Shown in pieces: positions 38,071 to 47,361 of a stretch of DNA of 64,000 nt (the stretch's first letter is position 1; each line of letters opens with the position of its first letter). Made by a program: the position numbers and the translations under genes. The stretch lies in assembly GCA_965249765.1 (NCBI GenBank), contig CBDFMR010000005.1, positions 248,001 through 312,000 of the forward strand, written 5' to 3'. The notes under the pieces were generated by a model, which was not told the DNA's origin, searched no databases, and saw only the letters and a program-made list of their open reading frames with translations. This DNA is from CBDFMR01 sp965249765 (GTDB taxonomy: Bacteria > Bacteroidota > Bacteroidia > Chitinophagales > Saprospiraceae).

Positions 38071-39781
38071 CTATTCCGTGCATCATTCGATTCATAAATC
38101 CCTTCATGAAGATCATTACTATTCCTATAACAACAGGTACAGCTGTAAAAATGAGGAAGAATACTGTCATACTATTGTTCTCGACGATGGGATCAATGAA
38201 ACTACCTGTAAGCCCTGCAGCAAAATTGGCAATGAAGTTGGCCATAAAGAAAACACCAAACATCAGCCCTATCAACCTCACAGGAGCTAGTTTACTCACG
38301 TAAGATAGCCCGACTGGTGATACACATAACTCACCTAAGGTGTGGAATAGATAAGCCAAGATCAGCCAGATCATACTTATAGAAGCGGTCTTTGCGCCTT
38401 GCGGAATAGAGGCACTACCCCAGGCAAGGAAGGCAAACCCTAGGGCAACCAAGAACAATCCAATGGCATACTTCACAGCCCCGGACTTGATAATCTTCAT
38501 GTCCCAAAACTTGGAAAACAGAGGAGCCAATGTGATAATAAAAAAGGAATTCAATATGGCAAACCAAGACGCTTGTACTTCATTCTGATCAACACTAAAC
38601 TCTCTCCAAAGCATCCAGATTATAATTCCCCAAACAATCACAAAACTAAAGGCCAATACGGTATTGGCAATCGAAATTTCCGAGAAAGTAACATTGAATA
38701 GCTTAATGAGAACCCAAGTGATCACCAACATAGGAACCACAGTGAGGAACGTGTTAAATATCTTAAATGTCATGGCGGCTCCACCCACAAGAGATCGGTC
38801 GGTATAATCTGCTGCGAAGATGGCCATAGAACCGCCGGCTTGCTCAAAAGCCCACCAGAAAAATATGATGGCCAAAGTAAACATGACGATAACCCACATT
38901 CGATCTCTTTCCACTTTAGTCAATGTCGGGTCTGACATGATATAGTAAATTATTGACACAAAGGATGCAAGTAAAAGTGATGGCATGACCGTTGTAGAAA
39001 TAAATGACAAAGTTGTCGAGTCGTCTTTAATTGGGTTTACCAAATAAATAAGCACCGCGACCAATGTAAACAAGACAGCCGCTACGGTCATTCTCTTTCC
39101 TGAATTATTGGCCGTTGTATCCACGGTATCGGCTACTCCTAAGTCAGCTACGCCATCATCGGTAGGTGACAACCCCACATTTCCAAAGATCTTTCCTGAC
39201 AACCAGAATTGAATTGCTCCTGCCATCATGAATATCATCGCAAGTCCAAAACCATAGGACCATCCAACTTTTTCTCCGATGTATCCACATAGTAATATTC
39301 CCAGAAATGCCCCGGCATTGATACCCATATAGAAGATGGTATAAGCAGCATCCTTTTTCTCGTCATCATCATAGAGCTGTCCTACCATAGATGAGATATT
39401 TGGCTTGAATAAGCCATTCCCCAATATCAAGGCAGTCAGACCAAAGTAGAAAAACATAGGTGTCTCGAATGCCATAAACAAATGGCCGGCAGCCATCGTA
39501 AACGCACCTATAATGATTGCCTTTCGATAGCCCAAAACTTTATCAGCTATCACTCCACCAAACAATGGTGTAAAGTAGACCAGACCAGTATAGAGTGCAT
39601 ACAAGTGGAGGGCTTCACTACGCTCCCATGCCCAGCCTCCTTCCATGAGGCTCCTGGTAAGGAATAATACGAGGATGGCCCGCATTCCGTAGTAAGAAAA
39701 TCGCTCCCACATCTCTGTGAAGAACAGTACAAATAATCCTGCAGGGTGATTTAATACCTCACCTTTAAATTTATTACTCAT
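38063..39781 (-). CDS. POT-family peptide MFS transporter
   Basis: 572 residues, about 14 membrane helices, with the proton-coupled oligopeptide transporter motif ExxER in FTEMWERFSYYGMR (near residue 20) and the helix 4-5 segment FYMGINAGAFLG. Imports di- and tripeptides with protons. Second of two tandem POT genes, 33 nt apart. Confidence 0.95.
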   Translation of the reverse strand: MSNKFKGEVLNHPAGLFVLFFTEMWERFSYYGMRAILVLFLTRSLMEGGWAWERSEALHLYALYTGLVYFTPLFGGVIADKVLGYRKAIIIGAFTMAAGHLFMAFETPMFFYFGLTALILGNGLFKPNISSMVGQLYDDDEKKDAAYTIFYMGINAGAFLGILLCGYIGEKVGWSYGFGLAMIFMMAGAIQFWLSGKIFGNVGLSPTDDGVADLGVADTVDTTANNSGKRMTVAAVLFTLVAVLIYLVNPIKDDSTTLSFISTTVMPSLLLASFVSIIYYIMSDPTLTKVERDRMWVIVMFTLAIIFFWWAFEQAGGSMAIFAADYTDRSLVGGAAMTFKIFNTFLTVVPMLVITWVLIKLFNVTFSEISIANTVLAFSFVIVWGIIIWMLWREFSVDQNEVQASWFAILNSFFIITLAPLFSKFWDMKIIKSGAVKYAIGLFLVALGFAFLAWGSASIPQGAKTASISMIWLILAYLFHTLGELCVSPVGLSYVSKLAPVRLIGLMFGVFFMANFIANFAAGLTGSFIDPIVENNSMTVFFLIFTAVPVVIGIVMIFMKGFMNRMMHGIDD

Positions 39782-39814
39782 ATGTATTTAATATCTAATT
39801 GTTGTAGTTCTATA

Positions 39815-41371
39815 TTATACCAATTCAAAACCTTCAGCCTCATCATTGTCATCAACCTCAATATCTTCAGCTCCATGTGTAAGTCGCTTTAATGGTTTTA
39901 AAAGAGCTATGACCCCAATTCCAAAAAGCACTGTAAATATTGTTATTCCAGCAAAGATTGTATACTCTCCATAATCTGAAGCACTTTCACCCAATAAACC
40001 AGCTAGCTTGTTACCAAGACCGGTTGAAGCAAAATAAAGTCCCATCATAAGAGATGCGTATCTGACGGGAGCTAATTTAGTGACAAAAGAAAGAGATACG
40101 GGAGACGAACATAGCTCTCCTATGGTATGGAAAAAATAGGCTAAAACAAGCCAGTACATTGCTGAAGACCCACTGTTTTCATAGTCTCTAGCAGCAAAAA
40201 CCATAAATATAAACCCTAATCCCATGATAATGGTACCGGTAGCCATCTTGAATAAAGAAGAGGCCTCCTTATTTTTAAACTTCCTTTTAGCCCAATAATT
40301 TGCAACTGTCACAGCAAAAAGAATAATAAATCCAGCATTCAGACTTTGGAACCAAATCGTAGGGACTTCCCAGCCAAACAACATCCGGTTGGTCTTTTCA
40401 TCGGTATACAGGTTCATCAAGCCACCTGCTTGCTCAAAGGCACCCCAGAAAACAATGACAAGAAAAAATGAGAGCAGGACAACTAAAAACCTATCCTTTT
40501 CTATCTGAGATCGTAAACTTCTATATATCATCATTAACATGCCAATGACCACGGACAAGAATGTAAATAATGCAGCGTAAGCCCAATGATCAATTTCGGA
40601 TAATACGTATCCGCCGTAGTAAATGGACGCAACAATCAGTCCTACAACTATTAATAGATGTTTAGGAGAAGTCGCTAAGTCTGAAAACAATCTACTCATG
40701 GTAACCTGGTCCTTCTTTTCTTCTTCTGATGTTTTATTTCCAACATGAGTGAGAAATTTTTGCCCCCATATATAGACGCAAAGACCAAACAACATACCGA
40801 TACCAGCAAGACCAAATCCAGCATGCCAACCCCATTTCCAAACGACCAACCCGACGATGGTTGTTGCAAGCAAGGATCCTAGGTTAATTCCTATATAAAA
40901 TATACTGAACCCTTTGTCTCGGCGCTCATCACCCTCGGCATAAAGCCCGCCCACCATAGTTGAAATATTTGGCTTTAGCATACCAACACCAAGAATAACC
41001 AAGATTAAACCGGTATAAAATGCCCATAGTGCATCTATTGCTAATATTCCGTGTCCAGCAACTAGAATCAATGCACCTATAAGGACTGATTTTTTTTGCC
41101 CTAATATCTTGTCGGCAATCATACCACCTGGGATAGACATGACATACACGAGCATAGTATACCACCCATAAAGTTTAAGTGCTTCCGCGTCAGTCCATCC
41201 TAAGCCCGCTCCTCTGTCATCACCCACTAACTCGGCTGCCATATATAATGACAACAAGCCACGCATTCCATAGTATGAGAACCGCTCCCACATTTCCGTT
41301 AAGAATAATACATACAACCCTTTGGGGTGACCAAATAACTGAGGTTGATTCTCTAACACGTCGTTATTCAT
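39815..41371 (-). CDS. POT-family peptide MFS transporter
   Basis: 518 residues. Same family and ExxER motif (LTEMWERFSYYGMR) as the downstream gene, and FYIGINLGSLLA in place of its FYMGINAGAFLG. The two are diverged paralogues, not a recent duplication. First gene of the peptide transporter - oxygenase operon. Confidence 0.95.
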   Translation of the reverse strand: MNNDVLENQPQLFGHPKGLYVLFLTEMWERFSYYGMRGLLSLYMAAELVGDDRGAGLGWTDAEALKLYGWYTMLVYVMSIPGGMIADKILGQKKSVLIGALILVAGHGILAIDALWAFYTGLILVILGVGMLKPNISTMVGGLYAEGDERRDKGFSIFYIGINLGSLLATTIVGLVVWKWGWHAGFGLAGIGMLFGLCVYIWGQKFLTHVGNKTSEEEKKDQVTMSRLFSDLATSPKHLLIVVGLIVASIYYGGYVLSEIDHWAYAALFTFLSVVIGMLMMIYRSLRSQIEKDRFLVVLLSFFLVIVFWGAFEQAGGLMNLYTDEKTNRMLFGWEVPTIWFQSLNAGFIILFAVTVANYWAKRKFKNKEASSLFKMATGTIIMGLGFIFMVFAARDYENSGSSAMYWLVLAYFFHTIGELCSSPVSLSFVTKLAPVRYASLMMGLYFASTGLGNKLAGLLGESASDYGEYTIFAGITIFTVLFGIGVIALLKPLKRLTHGAEDIEVDDNDEAEGFELV

Positions 41372-41426
41372 TTCTACTTTTTACAGTTGTGAGTATTTCC
41401 ACTACGAACTCTAGTACAACGGCCGC

Positions 41427-41474
41427 AATGGGTCAATTGTGAGCACCGAAAATAGGTCAATTCTCCGTAAATCG
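41427..41474. other. Possible solitary end of an IS21-like element
   Basis: Two GGTCAATT repeats (41431-41438 and 41455-41462) around GAGCACCGAAAATA, the style of the multiple terminal repeats of IS21-family elements. No istA/istB genes are near. Could be chance. Confidence 0.25.
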
Positions 41475-41539
41475 ACGGAATGAGTTAAGAATTTTTACCC
41501 AATGGGGTGATTAGGAGGAGCCTGAGTAAGCGAAGAGCC

Positions 41540-42376
41540 TTACTTCACCTTGCCTTCCAGAGGATACTTGAGACCCGTGTGTTTTTTGAGGACGGCTTTT
41601 ACTGACCCAACAGATACGGGCGATTCTATCAACAAAGGCACCTTGTTTTGATCATCGGATACCCATATCGACATTTTTGTGTTTTCGTCAAAAACCTCAC
41701 CAGCGACGACTTCTGGCATGAACTTCATGGCACGGTATTTTCCCATGCCTTTGATTTTTTTCTTTTTTTCTATACCCATAAACTCTAAGTCTAATGGAAA
41801 TAATTCCTTGTCAAAAAACAATTTGACGGGAATTCTAGAGCCCTTATCGACATCTGTGTAGTCGATATTTCTAAATAAGTATAATATAGATAGCATGTCC
41901 TGCATGCATTCGTCAAATTCAAAATCATAGGATTCGGCGGTTTCCCGTGTTTTACCATGGATGGCTTCAGCTTTATAATTGGCTTGATCAAAACTGATGC
42001 TATCAAAGAGCCTGTATTTCCCCTCTACTATATCACGCTTAAACTCGATAGGCAACAAGGTTTCTTTGTCTACTCTGCTGTAAAAATAGTCTCTTACCTT
42101 GAAAAAGTTGTCATAGGAGGAATAGGTCTTTCCGAACGCACTGAGCTCATAATCACTCTCATTTTCCTTTACTCTAAAAACTACCTCCCCAGCGGGAATC
42201 CAGACAAACTGCCAGTTGTAGTATAGCTTATAAACCAACTTTTCGTCCGCTTGAAATGCGTTGTTTTCTGTATGACAAAGAGGTATTTCCTTAACCTTGA
42301 CGGCCTTTTGTATTCCGAAGGCTGACAATCCTAGAAAGATGATCGCCAGATAGATGTATGTCTTTTTACCGCTCAT
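41540..42376 (-). CDS. DUF3108 family protein
   Basis: 278 residues. Signal peptide or anchor (~7-24), then a beta-rich body with EKLVYKLYYNWQFVWIPAGEV, the conserved start of DUF3108, a barrel-like envelope domain. Function unknown. Overlaps the flippase-like gene by 11 nt. Confidence 0.85.
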   Translation of the reverse strand: MSGKKTYIYLAIIFLGLSAFGIQKAVKVKEIPLCHTENNAFQADEKLVYKLYYNWQFVWIPAGEVVFRVKENESDYELSAFGKTYSSYDNFFKVRDYFYSRVDKETLLPIEFKRDIVEGKYRLFDSISFDQANYKAEAIHGKTRETAESYDFEFDECMQDMLSILYLFRNIDYTDVDKGSRIPVKLFFDKELFPLDLEFMGIEKKKKIKGMGKYRAMKFMPEVVAGEVFDENTKMSIWVSDDQNKVPLLIESPVSVGSVKAVLKKHTGLKYPLEGKVK

Positions 42377-43379
42377 TTTTTATCAATTTGTATCGAAAAG
42401 AATCCACTAAATCCGTACTCAACACTAAGTACATTCCTACAATGGACGGAATTATAAGGTTTATAATCCATAACATAAATGTAGACGCAAGAATTCCTAA
42501 GATGTTATCAGTGTACACAGACCATATGATCAACGCAATTTCGCCTCTGGCCAGTATTCCCAGGAGGGGCGGTAGGGGGAAGAATGATTGTAGTAAAAAT
42601 ATGAACCAGATTCCTGAAACAGCAATAAACACTGGTATCTCAAGGTCAAAGAAGTAAAGTAACAAGACATACTGAGTAGTATAAATTGCAAACCGTAACG
42701 CTGAAAGAAATAGGCCATTATACCAGTATTTAACCTGGAGGTGCTCGATTATGTTTAACTGTTTTTTAATCTTATTTAACAGGCCATTAGGAAGTTTCGT
42801 GGGGCCAAATTTTAGAATTTTCTGTCGAAACATGACAACAGCCAGCACTGCAATGACTACTGCAATTGTCACTCCTACCATTACATCCATGGATGATTCG
42901 GTGAAAGGATATAAGCTTAGAAAATAGAGTGCTCCCACTGCACCCAAAACCAGATTTACCATATTCTGGCAGAGACTAGAGGCCAGCGTAGCCATAATGC
43001 CTTCCCATTTTTTATCATAGGGGAGATAAATAATACGCCCTCCATATTCACCTACACGAGCAGGTGTTACCATCCCCATAAACACGCCGGCAATAACGCA
43101 CTTGAGTGAAGACAATGATGGAAGATCAGCGAACGGGTGCAAAAAGGACCTCCATTTTTCAGATTCGAGAATCCAATTGAGAGGCATCAATAGTAAAGCA
43201 ATGATGAGATAAATAGCATTTGAAGTTTCCAGTGAGGACTTGAATAATTCCAAGCTTTCATTGGCACTTTCCCGATTACACCCCTGATACAAAACATAGC
43301 CGAGAAGTCCCACGAGGATCAACTTAATGATAAGGTTGACGAATTTGAAATTCTTCTTTTGCATTGAGAACGAGGACAT
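42366..43379 (-). CDS. Flippase-like membrane protein (UPF0104/LPG synthase TM type)
   Basis: I chose the ATG at 43379 (337 residues) over a TTG at 43385. About eight membrane helices, with PARVGEYGGRIIYLP, the conserved loop of the lysylphosphatidylglycerol-synthase membrane domain family, which moves lipids or polyprenyl-linked substrates across membranes. No soluble synthase domain is present. Diverges from ruvC. Confidence 0.87.
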   Translation of the reverse strand: MSSFSMQKKNFKFVNLIIKLILVGLLGYVLYQGCNRESANESLELFKSSLETSNAIYLIIALLLMPLNWILESEKWRSFLHPFADLPSLSSLKCVIAGVFMGMVTPARVGEYGGRIIYLPYDKKWEGIMATLASSLCQNMVNLVLGAVGALYFLSLYPFTESSMDVMVGVTIAVVIAVLAVVMFRQKILKFGPTKLPNGLLNKIKKQLNIIEHLQVKYWYNGLFLSALRFAIYTTQYVLLLYFFDLEIPVFIAVSGIWFIFLLQSFFPLPPLLGILARGEIALIIWSVYTDNILGILASTFMLWIINLIIPSIVGMYLVLSTDLVDSFRYKLIKNER

Positions 43380-43450
43380 GGTCAAACTTAGGCAATCTTA
43401 CCAGCAAATACACAGCAAGACGAGTAGACATTGTATTTTTACCACTGAAG

Positions 43451-44005
43451 ATGAAGACATCTTATAAAATACTAGGCGTTGATCCAGGGACCAATATTCT
43501 AGGCTACGCCTTGGTTGATGTGATAGGCAAGGAATATTCACTCGTTGACATGGGCGTGCTCAAGCTTGCGTCATATGAAGATCATCAGACCAAGCTTAAG
43601 GAAATCTTTCTTCAACTGCAAGAGATCATAGAAACTTATCGCCCCAAAGTCATGGCTCTGGAAGCACCATTCTTTGGAAAAAATGTGCAGTCCATGCTAA
43701 AGCTCGGAAGAGCACAAGGTGTGGCCATGGCCGCTGGAATGACGATGGGTCTGGGAATCGTAGAGTTTTCGCCAAAAAAAATCAAGAAGTCAATCACAGG
43801 AAATGGCAATGCTTCCAAGGAGCAGGTATCAGCCATGTTAGAGACATTGATGAAGACTAAGCTATATCACAAGCACCTCGATGCTTCTGATGCGCTCGCT
43901 GCCGCTATATGTTGTTTCAACCAATCCTCTTCTCCTATGGCCAAGGGGAAATCTTATGGCAGTTGGAAGCAATTTGTCAAAGATAATCCCGGTAAGGTTT
44001 CTTAA
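43451..44005 (+). CDS. ruvC: Crossover junction endodeoxyribonuclease RuvC
   Basis: The ATG at 43451 gives 184 residues beginning MKTSYKILGVDPG, matching the family; an upstream in-frame start would add 29 unrelated residues. Catalytic acids: D11, E71 and D144/D147 (HLDASDALAAA). It resolves Holliday junctions. Convergent with nadC (2-nt gap). Confidence 0.97.
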   Translation: MKTSYKILGVDPGTNILGYALVDVIGKEYSLVDMGVLKLASYEDHQTKLKEIFLQLQEIIETYRPKVMALEAPFFGKNVQSMLKLGRAQGVAMAAGMTMGLGIVEFSPKKIKKSITGNGNASKEQVSAMLETLMKTKLYHKHLDASDALAAAICCFNQSSSPMAKGKSYGSWKQFVKDNPGKVS

Positions 44006-44007
44006 AC

Positions 44008-44868
44008 CTATGTTCCTTTTATTACCTTAAGGCTAAGATCAAGGCATCCTGCAGAATGAGTAAGGGCACCTGATGAGACAAAATTAACACCACATTCGGC
44101 AACTTTTCTGACAGACTGGAGGGTAATTCCCCCCGAAGCTTCTGTTTCGAATTTCTCCCCGACGATGGCAACAGCCTCACGTAAGATGGGTAGTTCAAAA
44201 TTGTCAAACATGATGCGCGTCATACCTCCCTCTTCCAATGCTTCATAAAGTTCTACAAGGTTCCTTACCTCCAATGTGACATTGAGGTCAAGAACACTTT
44301 CTTTTTTGTATTCCTTTACTTGCTTGAGAGCTTGAGTGATGCTGCCGCATGCATCTATGTGATTGTCCTTGATCATGATCCAGTCATACAAGCCTACTCT
44401 ATAATTGTGACATCCTCCTATTTTCACAGCCCACTTTTCCAGAAACCTCAATAAAGGTGTTGTCTTTCGAGTATCTAATATCTTTACTGGTAGTCCATCT
44501 ACTTCTACGGCAAACCTACTGCTCATGGTGGCTATCCCGCTCATTCGTTGCATGAGATTCAACACGAGGCGCTCAGCCATCAAGAGTGCCCTGCTATTGC
44601 ATTCAACATAAAAGACTTCATCAGCATAGGAGATGTCACTCCCATCAGTAATCAAAACTTCGAACTCGGCCTTGGGGTCGACTTTCTTGAATATTATCTC
44701 TGCTAGCTCTACTCCCGCAACGACTCCTTCATCTTTTACAAGCAATCTAGCTCTTGAAGTGTCATCCTTGGGGATGCAAGCAAGTGACGTGTGATCGCCA
44801 GATCCTACATCTTCTCTCAGGGCCTCATCTACAAACCTTTCAAGTATCTCAGGTGATATATTTTTCAT
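44008..44868 (-). CDS. nadC: Nicotinate-nucleotide pyrophosphorylase (carboxylating)
   Basis: 286 residues. Quinolinate phosphoribosyltransferase with RLVLNLMQRMSGIAT, DTRKTTPLLR, KIGGCHNYR and IKDNH, all substrate-binding segments. Makes NaMN from quinolinate for NAD synthesis. nadA/nadB are not in the window. Confidence 0.97.
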   Translation of the reverse strand: MKNISPEILERFVDEALREDVGSGDHTSLACIPKDDTSRARLLVKDEGVVAGVELAEIIFKKVDPKAEFEVLITDGSDISYADEVFYVECNSRALLMAERLVLNLMQRMSGIATMSSRFAVEVDGLPVKILDTRKTTPLLRFLEKWAVKIGGCHNYRVGLYDWIMIKDNHIDACGSITQALKQVKEYKKESVLDLNVTLEVRNLVELYEALEEGGMTRIMFDNFELPILREAVAIVGEKFETEASGGITLQSVRKVAECGVNFVSSGALTHSAGCLDLSLKVIKGT

Positions 44869-44959
44869 AGAGCTGAATAATTTGATGCAATAATCGATAT
44901 TCGAGGGTACAAAAGCAATTAATGCTAGGTTATTTTGGTTTTAACACCATTGTAATAAA

Positions 44960-46003
44960 ATGAAATTAAAACAACATATAGTTCTAGTCATTTTCACGAT
45001 TCTCATTTATGGGTGTAAAGAAGAATCTAATATTCCACAGGTGGGTGATATAGATGTAAGTCATTCAGTATATAGAACCGAGGTTTCTTTTGCAAAGACT
45101 GATAGTAGTCGGGCGCTGAATAAAGTAATGAAATTAAAAAAGGATCACCCGACCTTTGTTGATTTACTAGTTACTCACATTATTCCATTAACAGTAAAGG
45201 ATGGAGAAAAGACGATGGATGATTATTCGTCTTTTTTCGGCTCAGAGTCTTATCGTAGATTGTGTGATACCATTGATTACCTATACACAGATTTTGAAAA
45301 GGTGGATGATCAATTCGATGATGCATTTAGGTATTTTCAGTATTACTTTCCCCAAGCTCATATTCCTAACGTTTATACGTTTGTATCAGAATTTGGGCAA
45401 CAGCTATTTTTGTTTCGGGATGAATCAAGACGAGATTGTGTGGCCGTAGGACTAGATATGTTTATGGGAAGTGAATTTGAGTACAAAGATATTGATCCAA
45501 AGAATCCATCCTTCTCTGATTATCTCACTCGCACTTTTACACGAGAGCACATCGTTCCCAAAAGCATGTATCTTATTATTCAGGATATTCTTGGCTCGTC
45601 CCAGGGAAATCGCCTTATCGACATGATGATACATGAAGGGAAAATGTACTATGCCCTTGATAAAATCTTGCCTCATATCCCCGACTCAATATGGTTGGAA
45701 TATAGTACTGATCAATGGAAGTGGGTAAACGAGAATGAACTAGAGATGTGGTCTTTCTTCCTCCAGGAGGACTTGCTTTATAGGTCAGAATCGAGGGTTA
45801 TCGATAAGTATATTAAACCTCGCCACAATTCACCGAAAATGCCTGATGCAGCTCCGGGACGTACTGCTAATTTCATGGGATGGAAGATAGTGGAGGCTTT
45901 CATGATAAGGAATCCGAATGTATCCTTATCAGATCTATTAAAGATTTTTGACACACAGGAAATTCTTGATAAATCGAGGTATAAACCACCACGAAAGAAC
46001 TAG
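44960..46003 (+). CDS. gldB: Gliding motility lipoprotein GldB
   Basis: 347 residues. Lipobox IYGC, a globular mature part with GLDMFMGSEF, MIHEGKMYYALDKILPH and the WVNENELEMWSFFLQEDLLY segment typical of GldB. Needed for gliding in Flavobacterium. Its TAG shares CTAG with the stop of the convergent serpin gene. Diverges from nadC. Confidence 0.9.
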   Translation: MKLKQHIVLVIFTILIYGCKEESNIPQVGDIDVSHSVYRTEVSFAKTDSSRALNKVMKLKKDHPTFVDLLVTHIIPLTVKDGEKTMDDYSSFFGSESYRRLCDTIDYLYTDFEKVDDQFDDAFRYFQYYFPQAHIPNVYTFVSEFGQQLFLFRDESRRDCVAVGLDMFMGSEFEYKDIDPKNPSFSDYLTRTFTREHIVPKSMYLIIQDILGSSQGNRLIDMMIHEGKMYYALDKILPHIPDSIWLEYSTDQWKWVNENELEMWSFFLQEDLLYRSESRVIDKYIKPRHNSPKMPDAAPGRTANFMGWKIVEAFMIRNPNVSLSDLLKIFDTQEILDKSRYKPPRKN

Positions 46004-47199
46004 AATGGATGACCTATCTTTCCGATAAATATCGGGACCTTACTCTCCACATGCCGCAGAATAAACAAGAAAGGGCGATTGAAATCAATGGTTGACGGCA
46101 CTGATGTGACACCGACACCTACGGTAGTGACGGCAGCTCCTTCGACTCCTTTTTCATCTACCTTGAGGAATACGTCATGCAGTACTCTAGTCAAGAAGAT
46201 ATTTCCAGGGGCTTGTCCCATTGAAGTAAAATCAGCACTATGAGTGAATGCTGTAGCCATTCCTAGGTTGCTCAGAAACGGCTTGAGTTCGATTTTCTTT
46301 TTAAGTTCAAATTTTGGCAGCCATACCATCACTCTTTCGTCCTGAAGTCTATCGTCAACTAGGTCTGTGTACCAGGTTGAGAGATCGGCTGCAGACCTAT
46401 CGGTGATAAAATCTACTGCAGATATAGACTCATCAGGCAACACAAATGTCATTGCATATTCACCACCCTTTATTTTCAGGTCTACTGCAGCAAAGTCGTC
46501 TCCTATGTACTGGCTGCGGATGTCATCTGATGTCATTTTCAATAGAGTAGTGGATGTTCCATCTTCCTGGGTAAAGTTGCCTTGGCTAGTCAGCTCCTCA
46601 ATAAAGCCTATTTCCCAATCACCCAAAAAATACAGTGCATTGATAAGGAACATAGCTTCATCGCTACTGATATTTTCCAGAACGGTGGGTATTCGTCCCT
46701 CTGTTTTTTCATTGGTCCAATTATTTATGGTCTCCACAGCTTCTGGTGTGCTGAAATCTTCAGTGTGATTCTCGGCTAGGTAGTATTCCGATAGATTGGT
46801 AAGCATGTTGCCATTTACTACGATCCTATCGGGGTCATGAAATATTGCATTGGCCACCTCAAGTTTTGAAAATTTATTAGAGTTGTCAATATTTAGTGTC
46901 AAGTCATGGATGGAGGCATTGGCTTCGTCTTTGGAAAATTCAGCTATATGTAAGACACTTTTCATTTCGTCAAAAGTCTGCGTCTCCGTCCCATTCAACG
47001 TCATGCCCAACGCAGAGTAAACACTATAAGGTGAAAGCAGGACGTTTTCATCATTGTCAATGGACTCTTTTAGCAGGTCAAAACCGAATTCAATAACTGA
47101 CTCATCGATATTCTGTCCATTTTTTCTGCTAGGTCTGTCGTCTTTTGAGCAAGAGATGAGAAGAGTTGAAATAATTAGCAATGTGACGATTTTGTTCAT
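46000..47199 (-). CDS. Serpin-family protease inhibitor, lipoprotein
   Basis: The ATG at 47199 gives 399 residues with a lipobox (LLISC); a GTG at 47205 would add two. Serpin fold: PYSVYSALGMTLNGT, FLINALYFLGDWE and the terminal NRPFLFILRH. The reactive loop starts at E349-K-G (P17) with small residues G354-A-A at P12-P10, as in inhibitory serpins; the seventeen-residue count puts P1-P1' at about T365-S366. Surface anchoring suggests protection against host or competitor proteases. Confidence 0.94.
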   Translation of the reverse strand: MNKIVTLLIISTLLISCSKDDRPSRKNGQNIDESVIEFGFDLLKESIDNDENVLLSPYSVYSALGMTLNGTETQTFDEMKSVLHIAEFSKDEANASIHDLTLNIDNSNKFSKLEVANAIFHDPDRIVVNGNMLTNLSEYYLAENHTEDFSTPEAVETINNWTNEKTEGRIPTVLENISSDEAMFLINALYFLGDWEIGFIEELTSQGNFTQEDGTSTTLLKMTSDDIRSQYIGDDFAAVDLKIKGGEYAMTFVLPDESISAVDFITDRSAADLSTWYTDLVDDRLQDERVMVWLPKFELKKKIELKPFLSNLGMATAFTHSADFTSMGQAPGNIFLTRVLHDVFLKVDEKGVEGAAVTTVGVGVTSVPSTIDFNRPFLFILRHVESKVPIFIGKIGHPF

Positions 47200-47361
47200 T
47201 TTCACTTTTTTTAATATAGACGCAGTATTGAGCTATCTGGGTTGGAATAAAACATGCTTATTGAACTAATTATAGCACATAATTATTAGACAGAATGGTA
47301 CAATACTTGTAGATAGTACAGGTGTTACCTTTAGAATGTCAGATATAAACAATAGATAATT

